From positions 92,744,968 to 92,808,967 of the forward strand of contig NC_064830.1 of assembly GCF_024166365.1 (NCBI RefSeq): DNA of 64,000 bases, in the 5' to 3' direction. The notes under the pieces were generated by a model that was given only the letters and a program-made list of their open reading frames with translations, was not told the origin of the DNA and made no database searches. This DNA is from Elephas maximus indicus (lineage: Eukaryota; Chordata; Mammalia; Proboscidea; Elephantidae). A program made the translations under genes and the position numbers. Positions 1 through 12,512 of this stretch are shown here, piece by piece; position 1 is the first letter of the stretch; every line of letters starts with the position of its first letter.

Positions 1-50
1 GTAAACTTTCACCTAAAACACACACACACATGCACACACATACAAAAATT
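1..50 (+). mobile_element. End of an L1 3' UTR with (CA)n tail
   Basis: The window opens in gtaaactttcacctaaaacacac, the terminal segment of the L1 3' UTR seen at 4305, 5427 and 14235, followed by a CA repeat. Confidence 0.7.
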
Positions 51-619
51 CTTTAAATTGCCTTGTGACACTGTCAGCTCTGCCACTCAGGTTTTCTGGG
101 GTGTGAATCTTTTGTGGGCCTTGCCAGATCTCACATCGGTCTATCTTCAGGACTGGTGGACCTGAAGTGAGGGAGTTACACTTGAGCCTTTGGCTCAGGG
201 TACTTAGAGTTACGCGGGATCCGATGGGGCAGGCTGTAGTGAACTCTTGAGTTTGACAAGCCACTGCTAAGCCTAAAGCACTCACTGCTCCCGGGGCACA
301 CACCTCCTCAGAAACAGCTTCACCTCATCTATAGGCCTTCATGGCTCCTTCACTGGTTCTAACCACGGTACTTGCCTATTCCTTCTGAGGTATAAACTGT
401 TACTATCCCCTCTCACTCCCCTGCTAAGTAAGGCTGACCTGAAGCACCCTCTCCACTGGCCTAGTCATCAGTGGCCACTTAGTAGTGTTCTTCCCGAGGA
501 ATTTGTGAAATCTTTATGGTGTCTCCTGGCTTCTGAAACTCCTGATAAAATGGGTACAGTTGAGTCAAGGCTATGGGTAGTCTGGTATTTTCCAGGCAGG
601 GTCCAAAGAAATCATTCCA

Positions 620-1358
<739 letters not shown>

Positions 1359-1576
1359 CTGAAGCATAAGTAGAAAATTCAAATAGTTTGTTTCCTGTAT
1401 AAATAAGGCCACCTAAATAAAATCCATGCCTATCATAGGGGATTGATTAAATAAACTATGGTGTATCTACCCTGTGGCATGTAACACAATTAAAAATGAG
1501 ACTGTAGAAGGCTATTTAAGAACCTAAAAAGACTTTTTTTTTTTTTTAAGCAGTTCATAAAACAGTATATATGATA

Positions 1577-1788
1577 GGTCTCTGGGTGGCTCAAATGGTT
1601 TTCTCTTGGCTACCAACAGAAAGGTTGGCAGTTTGAAGCCACCCACTGGTGCTGTGGAAGAAAGGCCTAGTGGTCCACTTCCATAAGACTACAGCCACTG
1701 GAAACCCGATGGAGTACAGTTCTACTATGAAACACACGGGGTCACCATGAGTCGGAATTGACTCGACGGCAACAGGTTTTTTTTTAAA
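1577..1788 (+). mobile_element. Afrotherian tRNA-derived SINE
   Basis: A diverged head (tctctgggtggctcaaatgg), body and a good tail CATGAGTCGGAATTGACTCG with T-run. It lies near the zinc-finger pseudogene exon. Confidence 0.85.
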
Positions 1789-2369
1789 CCAGTATATATA
1801 GTGAGATTGAGTTACTTTCATTTTCTCTTTTGGGACATCTGTATTTTCTAAACGTTTTGTAATGGACATGTATTACATTTATAATAAGGAAAATTCCCCG
1901 AAGTTATTATTTTACAAATCTGGGGAGAGGATGGGGAAAGAGCAGGAGACTGAAGTGGTAGGTAGGATGACAAGAGGGCAAGTCTGAGAAGTTGGGTAAG
2001 AGTACCTTGAGCTCTCCTGGACACAGAGAAGGCTGTGGTTAGAAGGCAGCTAAGGAAGCTGCCTGAAGGGGCTGAGGTTTGTAATCTTGAAAGAAGAGAG
2101 TCTTGAGGATAGGGAGAGAGGTACGAGGAACAGCTTATGGGTAGTGTTGGAAGCTTCCAAGTGTTTTTCATGGCCAGCAGGAGGGCAGAAGCAGATAGTG
2201 GCAGAAACAATAAAAGGAAGGAGCTGAGGGAGAGGGAAGAAAGCTTGGTTTGAGTGTACGGTCCTATGTTAGCCAAAGAACTCATACGTATCATAAATCA
2301 TAATTAAAAATAACTTTCATATCTTTAGCACTTTGGGGTTTCCAAAGTACTCTCTTATCCATTGTTGCT

Positions 2370-2510
2370 TGATGCTCACAGATGAGGAAACTGAGGCTCA
2401 GAGAGGTTGAAGGACTTGCCCAAGATGACACAGCTAGCATGTGGCAGAGCCAGAACCCGAGTCCAGTGTTCTTAGTTCCTACACTCATTCACTGCACTAT
2501 GCTGTGAGCC
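2370..2510 (-). mobile_element. MIR SINE
   Basis: gatgaggaaactgaggctcagagagg, then acttgcccaagatgacacagctag, is the reversed MIR core. Confidence 0.85.
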
Positions 2511-4283
2511 GTCGCTCGTGAGTATGGACACTGAAGGTATATAAAGGCTTGTGGCCAAGAAGGATATGAAAACTACTTAACAACTGGTAGTGGCCAAATA
2601 CTGACCAATTAGAACAGATACTGGCCTCAGCACTGGAGCAGGGTCCTGGAGGCCCCAGTGGGACAGACAAAAACGCTTAGCAGCTAGACCCTGCAAAGGT
2701 CCTGAGGGATCATGGGGAGTAGTTGGGATGGCCAAGCTAGCCAGCTGACCCTCACGGTACAGAGCAGTAGCTGTTTACCAACCAGTGCAGAAAAGTTTCA
2801 ATACTTTAACAACTATCCACCCATTCTGGTGGGTACCAGCTGAATGTCATCCCTGCCTACGGCTTTTCCTACTTTTACATCATGTGAATTTCAACAGTGA
2901 CAGGAGACGCTAGAATTGTCCAATGTGTCAACAATTATTTCAGCGTGGTATAACTTTTTGGCCAAACCACAGTGCAAAGGGAAGGAACTTGATGTTCTCC
3001 TGATGTACGTTTCCGTGGGCATGTCCAACTCTGTGAAGTCAACTTGCTGCTCATTCAAAAATCAGTGGGCACTGCTAATCTAAAACAGGAACCCCACCAT
3101 GTTTTTATTTGGCTTAGCAATCAGTGTTTATAGTCCCATTATAAAGGAATGTACCAAGTTCTGAGAATTTACAGCAGACAAAAACAGTGATATAATGAAT
3201 TCTCTCTGAAGGAGGAAAGAGAAGCATGTCCAGCTGTCCACTCTGCTCTGCTCCTCCCCATGGGTCGGGATGGACAGCCTCATCAAGTCTGTTCTCTGAT
3301 TTCCAGTCCCCTTGTCTTTCCCTGGAGCAGGACCCTTCCATCTACCACACAAAGTGACTTGATCTCATAGGGCTTCCCTTCAAATGCTGAGTATAGGCTA
3401 TATGAAAGAAAGAAGACATGATGCCATTGTCATTAAAGGTCTTTATGAACCACATCGTGGAGTGTAGTTTGGCTAAAAGCTATCTCCCTACAATTCGAAA
3501 ATCCCGATGATGTGTAAAGCATAACGATTCAGGGAACGGATGACACTTGGTTGTGGCTGATGCACCTGTGGCTGATTGAGAAGACGGTTTTCATTTCCTC
3601 CAATGGCCTCTGCATCTCTCTGAGTTCTGGACCTATGGTCTTATGCTAGTCTGATGATCACAATTCGCTCTCGGAACAGATCCATAAGCCATGATGCTCT
3701 GTCCTGGTCTTCAACACAGGACAGAGGAATGATCTTCTCCTCAGGGGATCCTGCTTCTTACTACTATCTTGGAGGGGTTGGGGCTCCCAACATCCATATT
3801 TGAATTGGGCCTCAATTCACTGTAGCTGGTGATGTTTTAATTCTTGAGCTGGTCATGGAGGTGCTATCTCTGCCCAGAAAACTTCCTGTCCTGGAGACAA
3901 TTAAGACAACTTGGAGTTCTTAAGGTAACAGAAGTGATTACTTATTTCTTTAAAAGAAAACTTCTCCTTAGTTTTTTTCCAGTGCATTTCTTTAAAAATT
4001 ATTCTTTTCTGACTACATAGTAACATCTGGTCATTGCAAAAAATAACTAAACATTACTATGTATAAAAATGTAAAAGGGGAGAGCCCTTTATAATTCTAT
4101 TTCCCAGAGACAATCTGAATTAAAATTTGATTCAAGTTTTAATAAAACACTTATACTTTTAAAAACTAAATAGCTTTATTTAGTAAAATGCAATGTGGAT
4201 ATAATGAATGATGACCATGTTTCCCGAATTCTCCCCTAAATTTCCAAATTTCAAATATTGTCTAGTTGTTCCCAAAAGTCATC
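2511..4283. other. No gene seen
   Basis: Single-copy-looking, mixed composition. A false 75-codon frame at 3114-3341 has no recognised domain. No splice-linked exons or clear repeats. Confidence 0.5.
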
Positions 4284-4304
4284 AAAAATAGCCCAGAAAT
4301 TCCA

Positions 4305-4857
4305 CATGAACCAGAGACTACATCATCCTGAGACCAAAAGAACTAGACGGTGCCCGGCTACAACCGATGACTGCCCTGACAGGGAACACAACATAGAACC
4401 CCTGAGGGAGCAGGAGAGCAGTGGGATGCAGACCCCAAATTCTCATAAGGCCAGACTTAATGGTCTGACTGAAACTAGTAGGACCCCGGTGGTCACGGGC
4501 CCCAGACATTCTATTGGCCCAGGACAGGAACCATGCCCGAAGCCAACTCTTCAGACATGGATTGGACTGGACAATGGGTTGGAGAGGGATGCTGGTGAGG
4601 AGTGAGCTTCTTGGATCAAGTGGACGCTTGAGACTATATTGGCATCTCCTGCCTGGAAGGGAGATGAAAGGGTGGAGGGGGTTAGACTGGTGAAATGGAC
4701 ACAAAAAGAGAGAGTGGAGGGAGAGAGCGGGCTGTCTCATTAGGGGGATAGTAATTGGGAGTGTGTAGCAAGGTGTATATGGGTTTTTGTGTGAGAGACA
4801 GACTCGATTTGTAAACTTTCATTTAAAGCACAATAAAAATTATATATATATATAAAA
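4305..4857 (+). mobile_element. 5'-truncated L1 (3' UTR only) with 21-bp target duplication
   Basis: It ends gtaaactttcatttaaagca...caataaaaat and an A-rich tail. The flanks at 4284-4304 and 4858-4878 share the perfect 21-bp copy containing AATAGCCCAGAAATTCC. No coding part is kept. Confidence 0.9.
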
Positions 4858-4960
4858 AAAAATAGCCCAGAAATTCCAGTTTTTCTGAATTCAAAGTACT
4901 TCTCCCAGCTAGCTGGCAAAATCTGGACACACTACTAAAATCCTCTGTTAGACCATTTGT

Positions 4961-5300
4961 ATTGCTTATCTATCGCTGTGTAACAAAGTATCCCAAAATG
5001 TGGCAGTTTAAAATAAGAAGCATTTATTATTTCACATAGTTTCTGAGGGTTGGAAATCTGGGAGTGGCTCAGCTGGGTGGTTCTAGCTCAGGGTTCCATC
5101 ATGAGATGTCGGCTGTGAGGCTGAGAATCTTTCAGATTATGGATTTGTGTCTCCAGAGACAACAAGCTTGCTAACCACAGAACGTGGACAGGTAACAAAC
5201 CACAGGGCCCCATGGTTATCCTCGCAGCAAGAAGCTGTGTAGTGGTGTACAGGGTCAAAGCCCTTATTTCTCTCTACAAGTTCCAAAGGCAATGGATAAG
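4961..5300. mobile_element. ERV LTR relic
   Basis: tatctatcgctgtgtaacaaagtatccc...agaagcatttattatttcacatag resembles a common mammalian LTR also seen at 39262. It is cut short near the L1 at 5427. Confidence 0.5.
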
Positions 5301-5426
5301 GAGCTCCAGGGAGAGGAGCTCAGCAAGAAACATGAAGCCTGAACTTCATTCTGTATTATGAAGGAACATGTCTTTTTTTTTTTCTTTTTCTTTGGTAGAG
5401 AATCATTTTTAAAATGAGTGGTTTAA

Positions 5427-6120
5427 CTTTGGTGAGAGGTGTCTGGGGTCTTAAATGCTAGCAAGCAGCCACCTAAGATGCATAAATTGGTCTCAACCCA
5501 TCTGGAGCAAAGGAGAATGGAAAACACCAAAGATAGAAGGTAAATATGAACCCAAGAGACAGAAAGGGCCACATAAACCAGGGACTTCATCAGTCCGAGA
5601 CTGGAAGAACTAGATGGCGCCCAGCTACCACCGATCACTGCCCTGACAGGTAACATAACAGAAAATCCCTGATGGAGCAGGAGAACAGTGGGATGCAGAT
5701 CTCCAATTTTCTTAAAAAGACCAGGCTTAATGTCTGACTGAGACTGGAGAGATCCTGACCGTCATGGTCCCTGGACTCTTTGATAGCCCAAGATTGGAAC
5801 CATTCCGGAAACCAACTCTATAGACAGGGATTGGCCTGGACTATAAGACAGACAATGATGCCGGTGAGGAGTGAACTGTGTGGCTCAAGTAGACACATAA
5901 CACTATGTGGGTTGACTCTTGTCTGCTGGTAAGATGAGAAGGAAGAGAGGGACAGGGGTTGGTTGAATGGACATGGGGAATACAGGGCAGAGAGGAGGAA
6001 TGTGCTGTCTCATTGGGAGGAGAGCAGCTAGGAGTACACAGCAAGGTGTGTATAACTTTTTGTATGAGAGACTGACTTGATTTGTAAACTTTTACCTAAA
6101 GCACAATAAATAAATTTTTA
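5427..6120 (+). mobile_element. 5'-truncated L1 (3' UTR only)
   Basis: gtgtctggggtcttaaatgctagc...gtaaacttttacctaaagcac. Flanked by related copies of AAAATGAGTNNTTTAA (imperfect target duplication). It splits an LTR at 4961-5300. Confidence 0.85.
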
Positions 6121-6367
6121 AAAAATGAGTCATTTAAATAATAATTTAAATGAAGCATGCCTAGGTGAGAATGAGAATCAGAACTTCAGAGGAGAAAAAA
6201 AAAAAAAAAACCTGAGGAAACATCCGAAGTCTAATTAATGTTCCAAGGGCAGAATAGAAGGGCTAAGAGGGACAGACAGATGCAGTGTTTGGTCCAATTA
6301 GATGTGGCCTCGGTTTTCCTTGAAGGAACTAATCCTATTCTTACAAATTAGTTCTCTCTTCTCCTAC

Positions 6368-6786
6368 CTGTTTTTCTGGTTCGTTGAGCTCCTTCTCCCA
6401 CCCTCCAGCACAGATTCCACCTCCTCTCCACTGCCCAGGTGATGCTCCCAGCCCCAGCCTGGGGCTCTTTGGGCAGGACGGTCAGGAACTACGCCAGCAC
6501 CAGCAGTTCCAGGATGGGCTCCTTGCTACACTTCTCCACCTCACCCACTGGGGGTAGAGCTCCACAGACATCTCAGAGCTTCACAGAGGCACACATCTCC
6601 TGGTCTCAGAACTATCTAAATTGCTGCCAGGCCAGCTCCCGACTCGTTGGATGATTCCTTTGCAGCAAGGTCTCTCTCCTCCACAAATGGTTCTCTTCCT
6701 CCACCTTCACCATCAGAATTCTGTCCTGCTTTTGTGTGATCTGGGGGAGGGGGAAATGACATAGCCCCTCTCATTGCTGTGGCCAT
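6368..6786 (-). pseudogene. Broken SCAN-domain exon of a SCAN zinc-finger gene
   Basis: On the minus strand the exon carries LMVKVEEENHLWRRE followed by NHPTSRELAWQQFR, then KEPILELLVLA-stop-FLTVLPKEPQAG. These match the leader and core of SCAN domains, whose usual core is KEQILELLVLEQFLTILPKE. It ends at a GTAGGA donor (6367-6362), the usual SCAN exon boundary. The SCAN frame has in-frame stops after QQFR, one codon later, after SVKL and after LLVLA, and a shift of frame before the end (the remaining SGEEVESVLE reads in another frame). ATG at 6786 opens a different frame that ends at once in the SCAN region. Family knowledge: SCAN domains mediate dimerisation of KRAB/C2H2 zinc-finger factors. 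It is almost certainly non-functional. It pairs with the zinc-finger exon at 620-1358 and perhaps with the 12-kb CpG island as promoter. Confidence 0.8.
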
Positions 6787-6934
6787 TCTTGACTGGAAAA
6801 GTCCCCAAGGAGACTTACCTGTGCTGTGGGAGGGCTGAGCTTCAAAGAACTCCTTATAAGCTTCTTCTTTTTTTGAAGAAACATTCCTGAAACACATAAA
6901 ATGCATTTTTATTTCATTAAAAAAACAAAAGACC

Positions 6935-7140
6935 AAAAAACTTGAGCTAAGCGAAAGAAGCCAGACACAAAAGATTACATATTGTATGATTCCACTTATG
7001 TGAGACATCCAGAATAGATAAATACACAGAGACAAAACGAAGGCTGGTGGTTTTGGGACTGGCGGGAGAAGGAGTGGGGAGAAAACGCTCAATGGATAAG
7101 TTTTACTTTGAAAGAAAAATAAATATTATTAGTGTTTTAG
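6935..7140 (+). mobile_element. L1 3' end relic
   Basis: gaagccagacacaaaagatt...ttgtatgattccacttatgtg...gtggttttgggactgg is the common L1 3' terminal sequence, forward, just upstream of the SCAN pseudo-exon. Confidence 0.72.
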
Positions 7141-7306
7141 AATCTTGCCAAGTTCAACGACTCATCTTCTTTCATAGGCCTCACTGAAACGATCGTTTCA
7201 GAGTATTGAGTCAGATTCTGTTAGCAAGAGTTAATATATTTTTACTTTTCATTAACATAAAACAAGTGCACAGTTTGAGAAGTCAAATACTACTGTAAGG
7301 CTTATA

Positions 7307-7638
7307 CAGGTAGTCCCTGACTTAGTACGGGGTTCTGTTCCTACGACTGTGTCATAAGTTGGTTCTGACGTAAGTCATATACCTCATGTGTATTTTTTTT
7401 AGTTTTTATTATTATTGCCTTTTATTATCATTACCTTTATAAATCCGAACTTTGTCTCTGGGGGTTGGAAACACTACATATAAACTTATAGGTATGATGA
7501 CATCAGCAAATTACATATGGCAACACTGTATGTAGTACATACTACTAATGATAAATTGTACAAACACAAAACAAAAAACAGGCGGTTGTTAAGTGTGGCT
7601 CTTTGTAACTCAAATATTTTTAAGTCAGGGACTACCTG
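7307..7638. mobile_element. Tc1/mariner-type (Tigger-like) non-autonomous DNA element
   Basis: Terminal inverted repeats CAGGTAGTCCCTGACTTA and TAAGTCAGGGACTACCTG, flanked by TA dinucleotides (7305-7306, 7639-7640). 332 bp, no transposase. The TA target is typical of this superfamily. Confidence 0.85.
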
Positions 7639-7829
7639 TAACGAAAAGTTTAGTTCTCCACTCCAGTTCTCCTACCCATTGAGTCTCCCTCTAAAATTCT
7701 TTTACCTGTTTCTTTTGGCATTTTCCATACGCTTACACTATGGACTTCCTAGAATGAAATAAGTATTTAGTGCTTTCACAACACACACACACAAACATAA
7801 CCTCGAAGATGGAAATTTCAACCCCACTA

Positions 7830-8140
7830 AAATAGAATAATACAATGGCTTTGTTGTACCCATGACCCAGCTTCAATAACTATTGATTTTCTGCCATTTT
7901 GTTATCCATCTACCCACCACACTTCCATTGTTGAGTATTTTAAAGCAAATCTAATAAATAACTCAGTATGTATTTCTAGCATATAAGGATTAAAATTATG
8001 GTTTAAACTAAACATAAATAAGCTGAACATATGACAATACAGAGACTAGGGATTGCTATGTGGTCATCATCGGCTCTAACAATGACGAATCACCTTTCAT
8101 CTAAACTCCTCCCCTTCCTTCAGCCCTCCAGGATATTTGT
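7830..8140 (-). mobile_element. Old L1 3' UTR relic
   Basis: acccatgacccagcttcaataactattg and following text resemble the old L1M 3' UTR in reverse. The same type occurs at 11320 and 62220. Confidence 0.55.
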
Positions 8141-10290
8141 TAAAATTTTATTATTGTTGAGAATATAAACAGCAAAATATACACCAATCCAACAGCTTCT
8201 ACATGTACAATTCAGTGATATTGATTACATTCTTTGAGTTGTGCATTCTTTTTCTGAGTTGTTCCTCCTCCATTAACATAAACTCAGAATCTTCTAAGTT
8301 TCCTATCTAATCTTTCCAGTTGCTGCTGTCAGTTTGATCCCATATAGATAGATCTTGAAAGAGCACAATGCTCAAGGCAGACATTCTTTACTAGTGAGGC
8401 TAAACTATTGTTTGATTTTAAGAAAACTTCAGGAGATATTTGTGGGTAAAGGTTTAAAGATTATCTTAGGGCAATAGTTTCAGGGGTTCATCCAACCTCC
8501 ATGGCTCTAGAAAGTCGAGTCCATGTGAATTTGAAATTCTGTTCTCCATTTCCCCCCTTTTGATCAGGACTCTTCTATACTGATCAAAATGTTCAGTAGT
8601 GGTAGCCGGGCACCATTCAGTTCTTCTGGTCTCTTGGCAAAGGGTGCAGTTGTTCATAGAGGCAATTAGCCACACATTCCATATCCTCCTCTTACTCCCA
8701 ATTCTTTCTGTTGCTCCACGCGAATAGAGACCAATTGGTGTGCTTTGGACGGCTGCTTAAAAGCTTTTAAGACCCCAGGCACTATGAAACAAACTATGAG
8801 GTAGAACAGAAGCACTGACCACAATATTAGGCCACTTAACTGGGATGTCCCATGAAAACATGGCCCTAAACCCCTAAATCAAGGAACCAAATCCCATGAG
8901 GATTTTGGTTGTACTTATGTAGCGTTAGCAACTACTTTTCTTTTTTCATTGTTGTAAACATATCATATAACTTTTGCCAATTCAACTTTTTACAGGTGTA
9001 CAACGTATTGACAGGAAATGCAACAATCGGCTATGCAATCCTACCCTTAAATAATGTGATTTTTCCATCACTGTTAACCCCATCTTTCCCTCTCCCTCCT
9101 GTCCCTGGTAACCACTAATAAACTTTGGTCTCTATACTTTTGCCTTGTCTTTTTATATAAGTGAGGTCATACAATATTTGCCCTTTTGTGATTGACTTAT
9201 TTTACTCAGTATAATGTCTTCAAGCTCTGTCTATATTATAGCATGTGTCAAGACTTCATTTCTCTTACCGGCTGAGTAGAATTCCATTGTATGTATGTAC
9301 CACACTTTGTTTATCCACTCATCTGATGGGCATTTAGGTTGTTTCCACCTTCGGGCTATCAGGAATAGCACTGCAATGAACACCAGTGTGCAAGTCTCTT
9401 TTTGAGTCTCTGCTTTCAAGCCTTTTGAGTATATAGCTGGGTCATATGGTAGTTCTATTTTTAGTTTTTTCAGGAACTGCCACACTGTTTCCCACAGCAG
9501 CTCAACCATTGTGCATTCCCACCAGCAACAGATAAGGGTTCCAAGTTCCCCACATCCTCACCAACATTTGTATTTTCTGTTCGTTTTATCTTAGCCATTC
9601 AAGTAGGAGTGAAATGGTGTCTCATTGTGGTTTTGATTTGTATCTCTGTGATGGCTAATCATGTCAAACATCTTTTTGTGTCTTCGGTCATGATTTGAAC
9701 GTCCTCTTTGGTGAAATGTGTATTTAAGTTCTTTGCCCATTTTATGATTGGCTTGTCTTTTTGTTGTTGTCAAAGTTTTATATATATTTTAGTTATTAGA
9801 TTCTTATATTCGTTTTTCAAAGATATTCTCCCAGTCAGTTGTCTTTTCCCTTTTTTTTTGTAAAGTCTTTTGATGAACAAACGTTTTTAATTTTTATGAG
9901 GTGCCATTTATTTGTCTTTTGCAGTTTGTACTTTTGATATTATACTAGATAATCCATTGTTAAAAGCTAGGCCTTACAGCATTGCCCCTGCATTTTGTGA
10001 AAATTTTATGATTTTAGTTTGCATATTTAGGTCCTTAATCCATTTTTAATTTGTTTTTGTGTATGGTGTGAGGCATGGATCCTGTTTCATTATCCTGCAT
10101 GAGGAAATTCAATTTTCCTAGCACCATTTATTGAACAAAATCTTTTTTCCCCATTGAATGGACTTAGAGCGTCCTTGTCAAAATCAGTTGATCCTAGATG
10201 TGTGGGTTTATTTCCCGACTCTCGATTCAATTCCACTGGTCTATGTGTCTATACTTATACTAGTAGCAGGCTGTTTTGATTACTCTAGGT
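8141..10290 (-). mobile_element. L1 LINE relic with ORF2 C-terminal part
   Basis: The minus strand at 9509-9231 reads [20 protein letters not shown] and PYDPAIY, then [19 protein letters not shown] and MEFYSAGKRNEV, the L1 ORF2 C-terminus. L1 3' UTR homology extends to about 8141 and 5' ORF2 homology to about 10290. No intact ORF2. Confidence 0.85.
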
Positions 10291-10296
10291 GTATCA

Positions 10297-10455
10297 AAAA
10301 AAGAAAAAAACCAAACCCCTTGCCATCGAGTCGATTCCGACTCACAGCAAAACTATAGGACAGGTAGAACTGCTCCATAGGGATTTCAAGGAGTGGCTGG
10401 TAGATTCGAACTGCTGACCCTTTGGTTGGCAGCCTAGCGCCATCAGAGCTCTGGG
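10297..10455 (-). mobile_element. Afrotherian tRNA-derived SINE
   Basis: Reversed: CCATCGAGTCGATTCCGACT...ggcagcctagcgccatcagag. It sits at the edge of an L1 relic. Confidence 0.88.
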
Positions 10456-10489
10456 CTGACTTGACTGCAAGGGGGAATAAAAAAACTCA

Positions 10490-11050
10490 AACTGGCCCCC
10501 AGGGAGGTCTTCCTATTGGTTTCAGACACCTGAGCTATGGGGTACACAAGGAGGCAGGTAGAGGGGTGACTATGGAGCAGGCTTCACTGCAGGGCCTTCT
10601 GCAGCAGTTGCAACAGCCTGGCAACCCAACAATTACCAGGTGGGGGAGGGGGTGCCATGCTTCAGTTGGATCTCCAAGGAGGTCTGCCTTGTTGCTATCA
10701 GAGTCTCCCTCCCCAACCCCCCTCATCCCTCCCCATAGATTGTTGGTTCTGAGTGCCGCCTCCACTCAAGATGCCTTCTTCCTAGCACACAACAGCCTCA
10801 GTGAGCAGTCCTCAGCACCAACTAGAAGTGGGGCAGACTAACCCAAATTTATCCCCAGGGAGGTCTGTCCTGTTGGTTTCAGAGGCCTGAGCTACGGGGT
10901 GGATAGGGAGGCAGGTAGAGTGCCGACTATGGGAGCTGACTCCACCTCAGGGGCCTTCTGTAGCAATTCACAGTAGGCTTGCAGCCCAACAGTGTCTGAG
11001 TGGGTAAGGTACCGGCACACTTCAAAAGGCCCCCTGGGGAGGTCTGCCTT
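10490..11050 (-). repeat. GC-rich direct repeat, two units, possibly an L1 5' UTR
   Basis: The unit from about 10497 (ccccagggaggtcttcctattggtttcag) recurs at about 10854 (ccccagggaggtctgtcctgttggtttcag), a period near 357 bp. The second unit is partial. Composition and the neighbouring reversed L1 suggest a monomeric L1 5' UTR (inference). No protein-coding signal. Confidence 0.6.
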
Positions 11051-11319
11051 GAGTTTAGAGCAAAAGCTTGGGGTCCTGTCTCTTTGTATAGGCATGGTCT
11101 GTGGTGGTTAGAGAAGCAGGCCCTTTTGCTGGGGCACTTCCCCAGTTCACAGCAACCAGTGGCCCTGTGGCTGCGGGAGGGGCAGGGATGGTGGAGATTA
11201 TCGCCTGTGTGCTGTTCCCTGCTATGTTCCTCTGCTCCTAGGTTCAGAGTCCTTCAAAGTCCAGCACCAGTTTCCTTGCTGTATTTCTTATATTTGTGGG
11301 GGCTGGTCAAAACAAATCC

Positions 11320-11620
11320 TCCGCCCTGGATATCTCCGAAGCAAATCTCAGACATAATTTCATTCATACAATATGCACTATGTGTCTCTAAAATTCTTTT
11401 CCTTTTTAAAGCTTGAGCTTAACAGCATTATCACAACTAAAAACTTCAAACATCAATTCCTTAACGTCAAATACACAGTCAATTTTCAAATTCTCCTGTT
11501 TTAAAAAATTTTTACAACTGGTTTGTTAGAATCATGATCCGAACATTTGGCTAAGTCTCTTCATCTACAGGCTCATTTCCCTCTTTCAAAAATATTTGTA
11601 TATTGTAATTTACTTGCTAA
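11320..11620 (-). mobile_element. Old L1 3' UTR relic
   Basis: ttccttaacgtcaaatacacag...aactggtttgttagaatcatgatccg resembles the old L1M 3' UTR, reversed. Confidence 0.55.
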
Positions 11621-12094
11621 AGTATTTGAGTTGTTTGTCCCTAGAATGAAATGACCCTTAACAAATGTTTGAGCGTCTGCTCTGGGTCAGGCAATGCACT
11701 TAGTGCTGGAAATAAAGGAATGAGCAGACAGCCATGGCCCTGACTCTGGATTTGAGACAAGTCCTTTACTTTCGCTAGGTTCCCCCTTCTCTAGCAAAGT
11801 GGGACTGGACTAGATGGTATCTAAAGGTTCCGCCAATATCCCCTCTGCGATTCCACGCAAAACGCCAGCTAAATATACTCCCAGGTAACTTTCGTCGCGA
11901 ACCAAGCAGGGCCGGGCTGCCGGGCGGACCTGGCTGCGGGCGAGCCCGGGGCTCTCCGGCGCCGACACGCCCCCTTCTCCCGCCGGCCGCCGCCTACCCC
12001 TTGGCTGGCCGCCCGACCTCCAGGGCGTCCAACCCGAGACTAGAGGCCGAAGTAAGGCAGGAGCAGCCCGCCCCGGAAGCCAGAAAATCCTTAC

Positions 12095-12200
12095 CCGCAG
12101 AAGGGGAACCCGGCGCCAGCCTGTGGCCCGCCATTGCGGGGAACGAACGGTAACGCCAGCAGCTCCGACCCGAGGGCACGGGCCCAGCTCCAGCCCAACT
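12095..12200 (-). other. Possible untranslated first exon from the 12-kb CpG island
   Basis: On the minus strand, CCCTTCTGCGG is followed by donor GTAAGG at 12094-12089, just downstream of ZNF143-type site 1. This would suit a non-coding first exon of the SCAN zinc-finger gene that runs leftwards. Its start is arbitrary here, and no transcript evidence is available. Confidence 0.35.
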
Positions 12201-12216
12201 ACAATTCCCAGCGTCC
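12198..12216 (+). promoter_or_regulatory. ZNF143/THAP11-type site 1
   Basis: ACTACAATTCCCAGCGTCC matches the long ACTACAATTCCCAG-G-C promoter motif closely, and lies inside the CpG island. Confidence 0.72.
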
Positions 12217-12426
12217 TTAGCGGCGAACCGGTTACCACGGAGATGGGCTGGGCTTGCCACTACGACCGCCCCGCGGCCTGGGCCTGCCGGCGGCCGTGCG
12301 CAGAATAACCCTCACCCCTACGGCTTTAAAACGGGTCTTTCACGCGCCCCCTACATCCAGTCCTTAGTTCTGGAGCCCGAGGAAGAAGATCAGTTCGACT
12401 GCACCGGGGCCCATGGGGGAGGCCGA

Positions 12427-12445
12427 ACTACATTTCCCAGAAGGC
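12427..12445 (+). promoter_or_regulatory. ZNF143/THAP11-type site 2
   Basis: ACTACATTTCCCAGAAGGC is a second copy of the motif in the same orientation, 229 bp from the first. Two copies in one island make chance unlikely. Confidence 0.7.
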
Positions 12446-12498
12446 TCCGGGCACACTCCACCTCTAGTCGCGCGGCACCCTATCGGTAATATCCAGTT

Positions 12499-12512
12499 GT
12501 TGCCAAGGAGAC
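12499..12512 (+). promoter_or_regulatory. X-box-like RFX site
   Basis: GTTGCCAAGGAGAC has a perfect GTTGCC half site and a weaker second half. A second, weaker relative, GTTACCACGGAGAT, is at 12231-12244. Confidence 0.5.

Noticed and set aside
4258..4740. Open frames of 115 and 140 codons
   Set aside because: Both lie in an L1 3' UTR, which is non-coding.
6818..6889. Exon-like segment on the minus strand (GTGTTTCAG acceptor, GTAAGT donor, open frame NVSSKKEEAYKEFFEAQPSH)
   Set aside because: The donor is only about 30 bp from the SCAN exon start, too short for an intron, and no known domain is matched. It may be an old 5' exon, but this cannot be supported.
11810..12308. Long open frames in the 12-kb CpG island, up to 142 codons
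   Set aside because: Arg/Pro/Ala/Gly-rich, overlapping on both strands, no domain, explained by CpG-rich composition.
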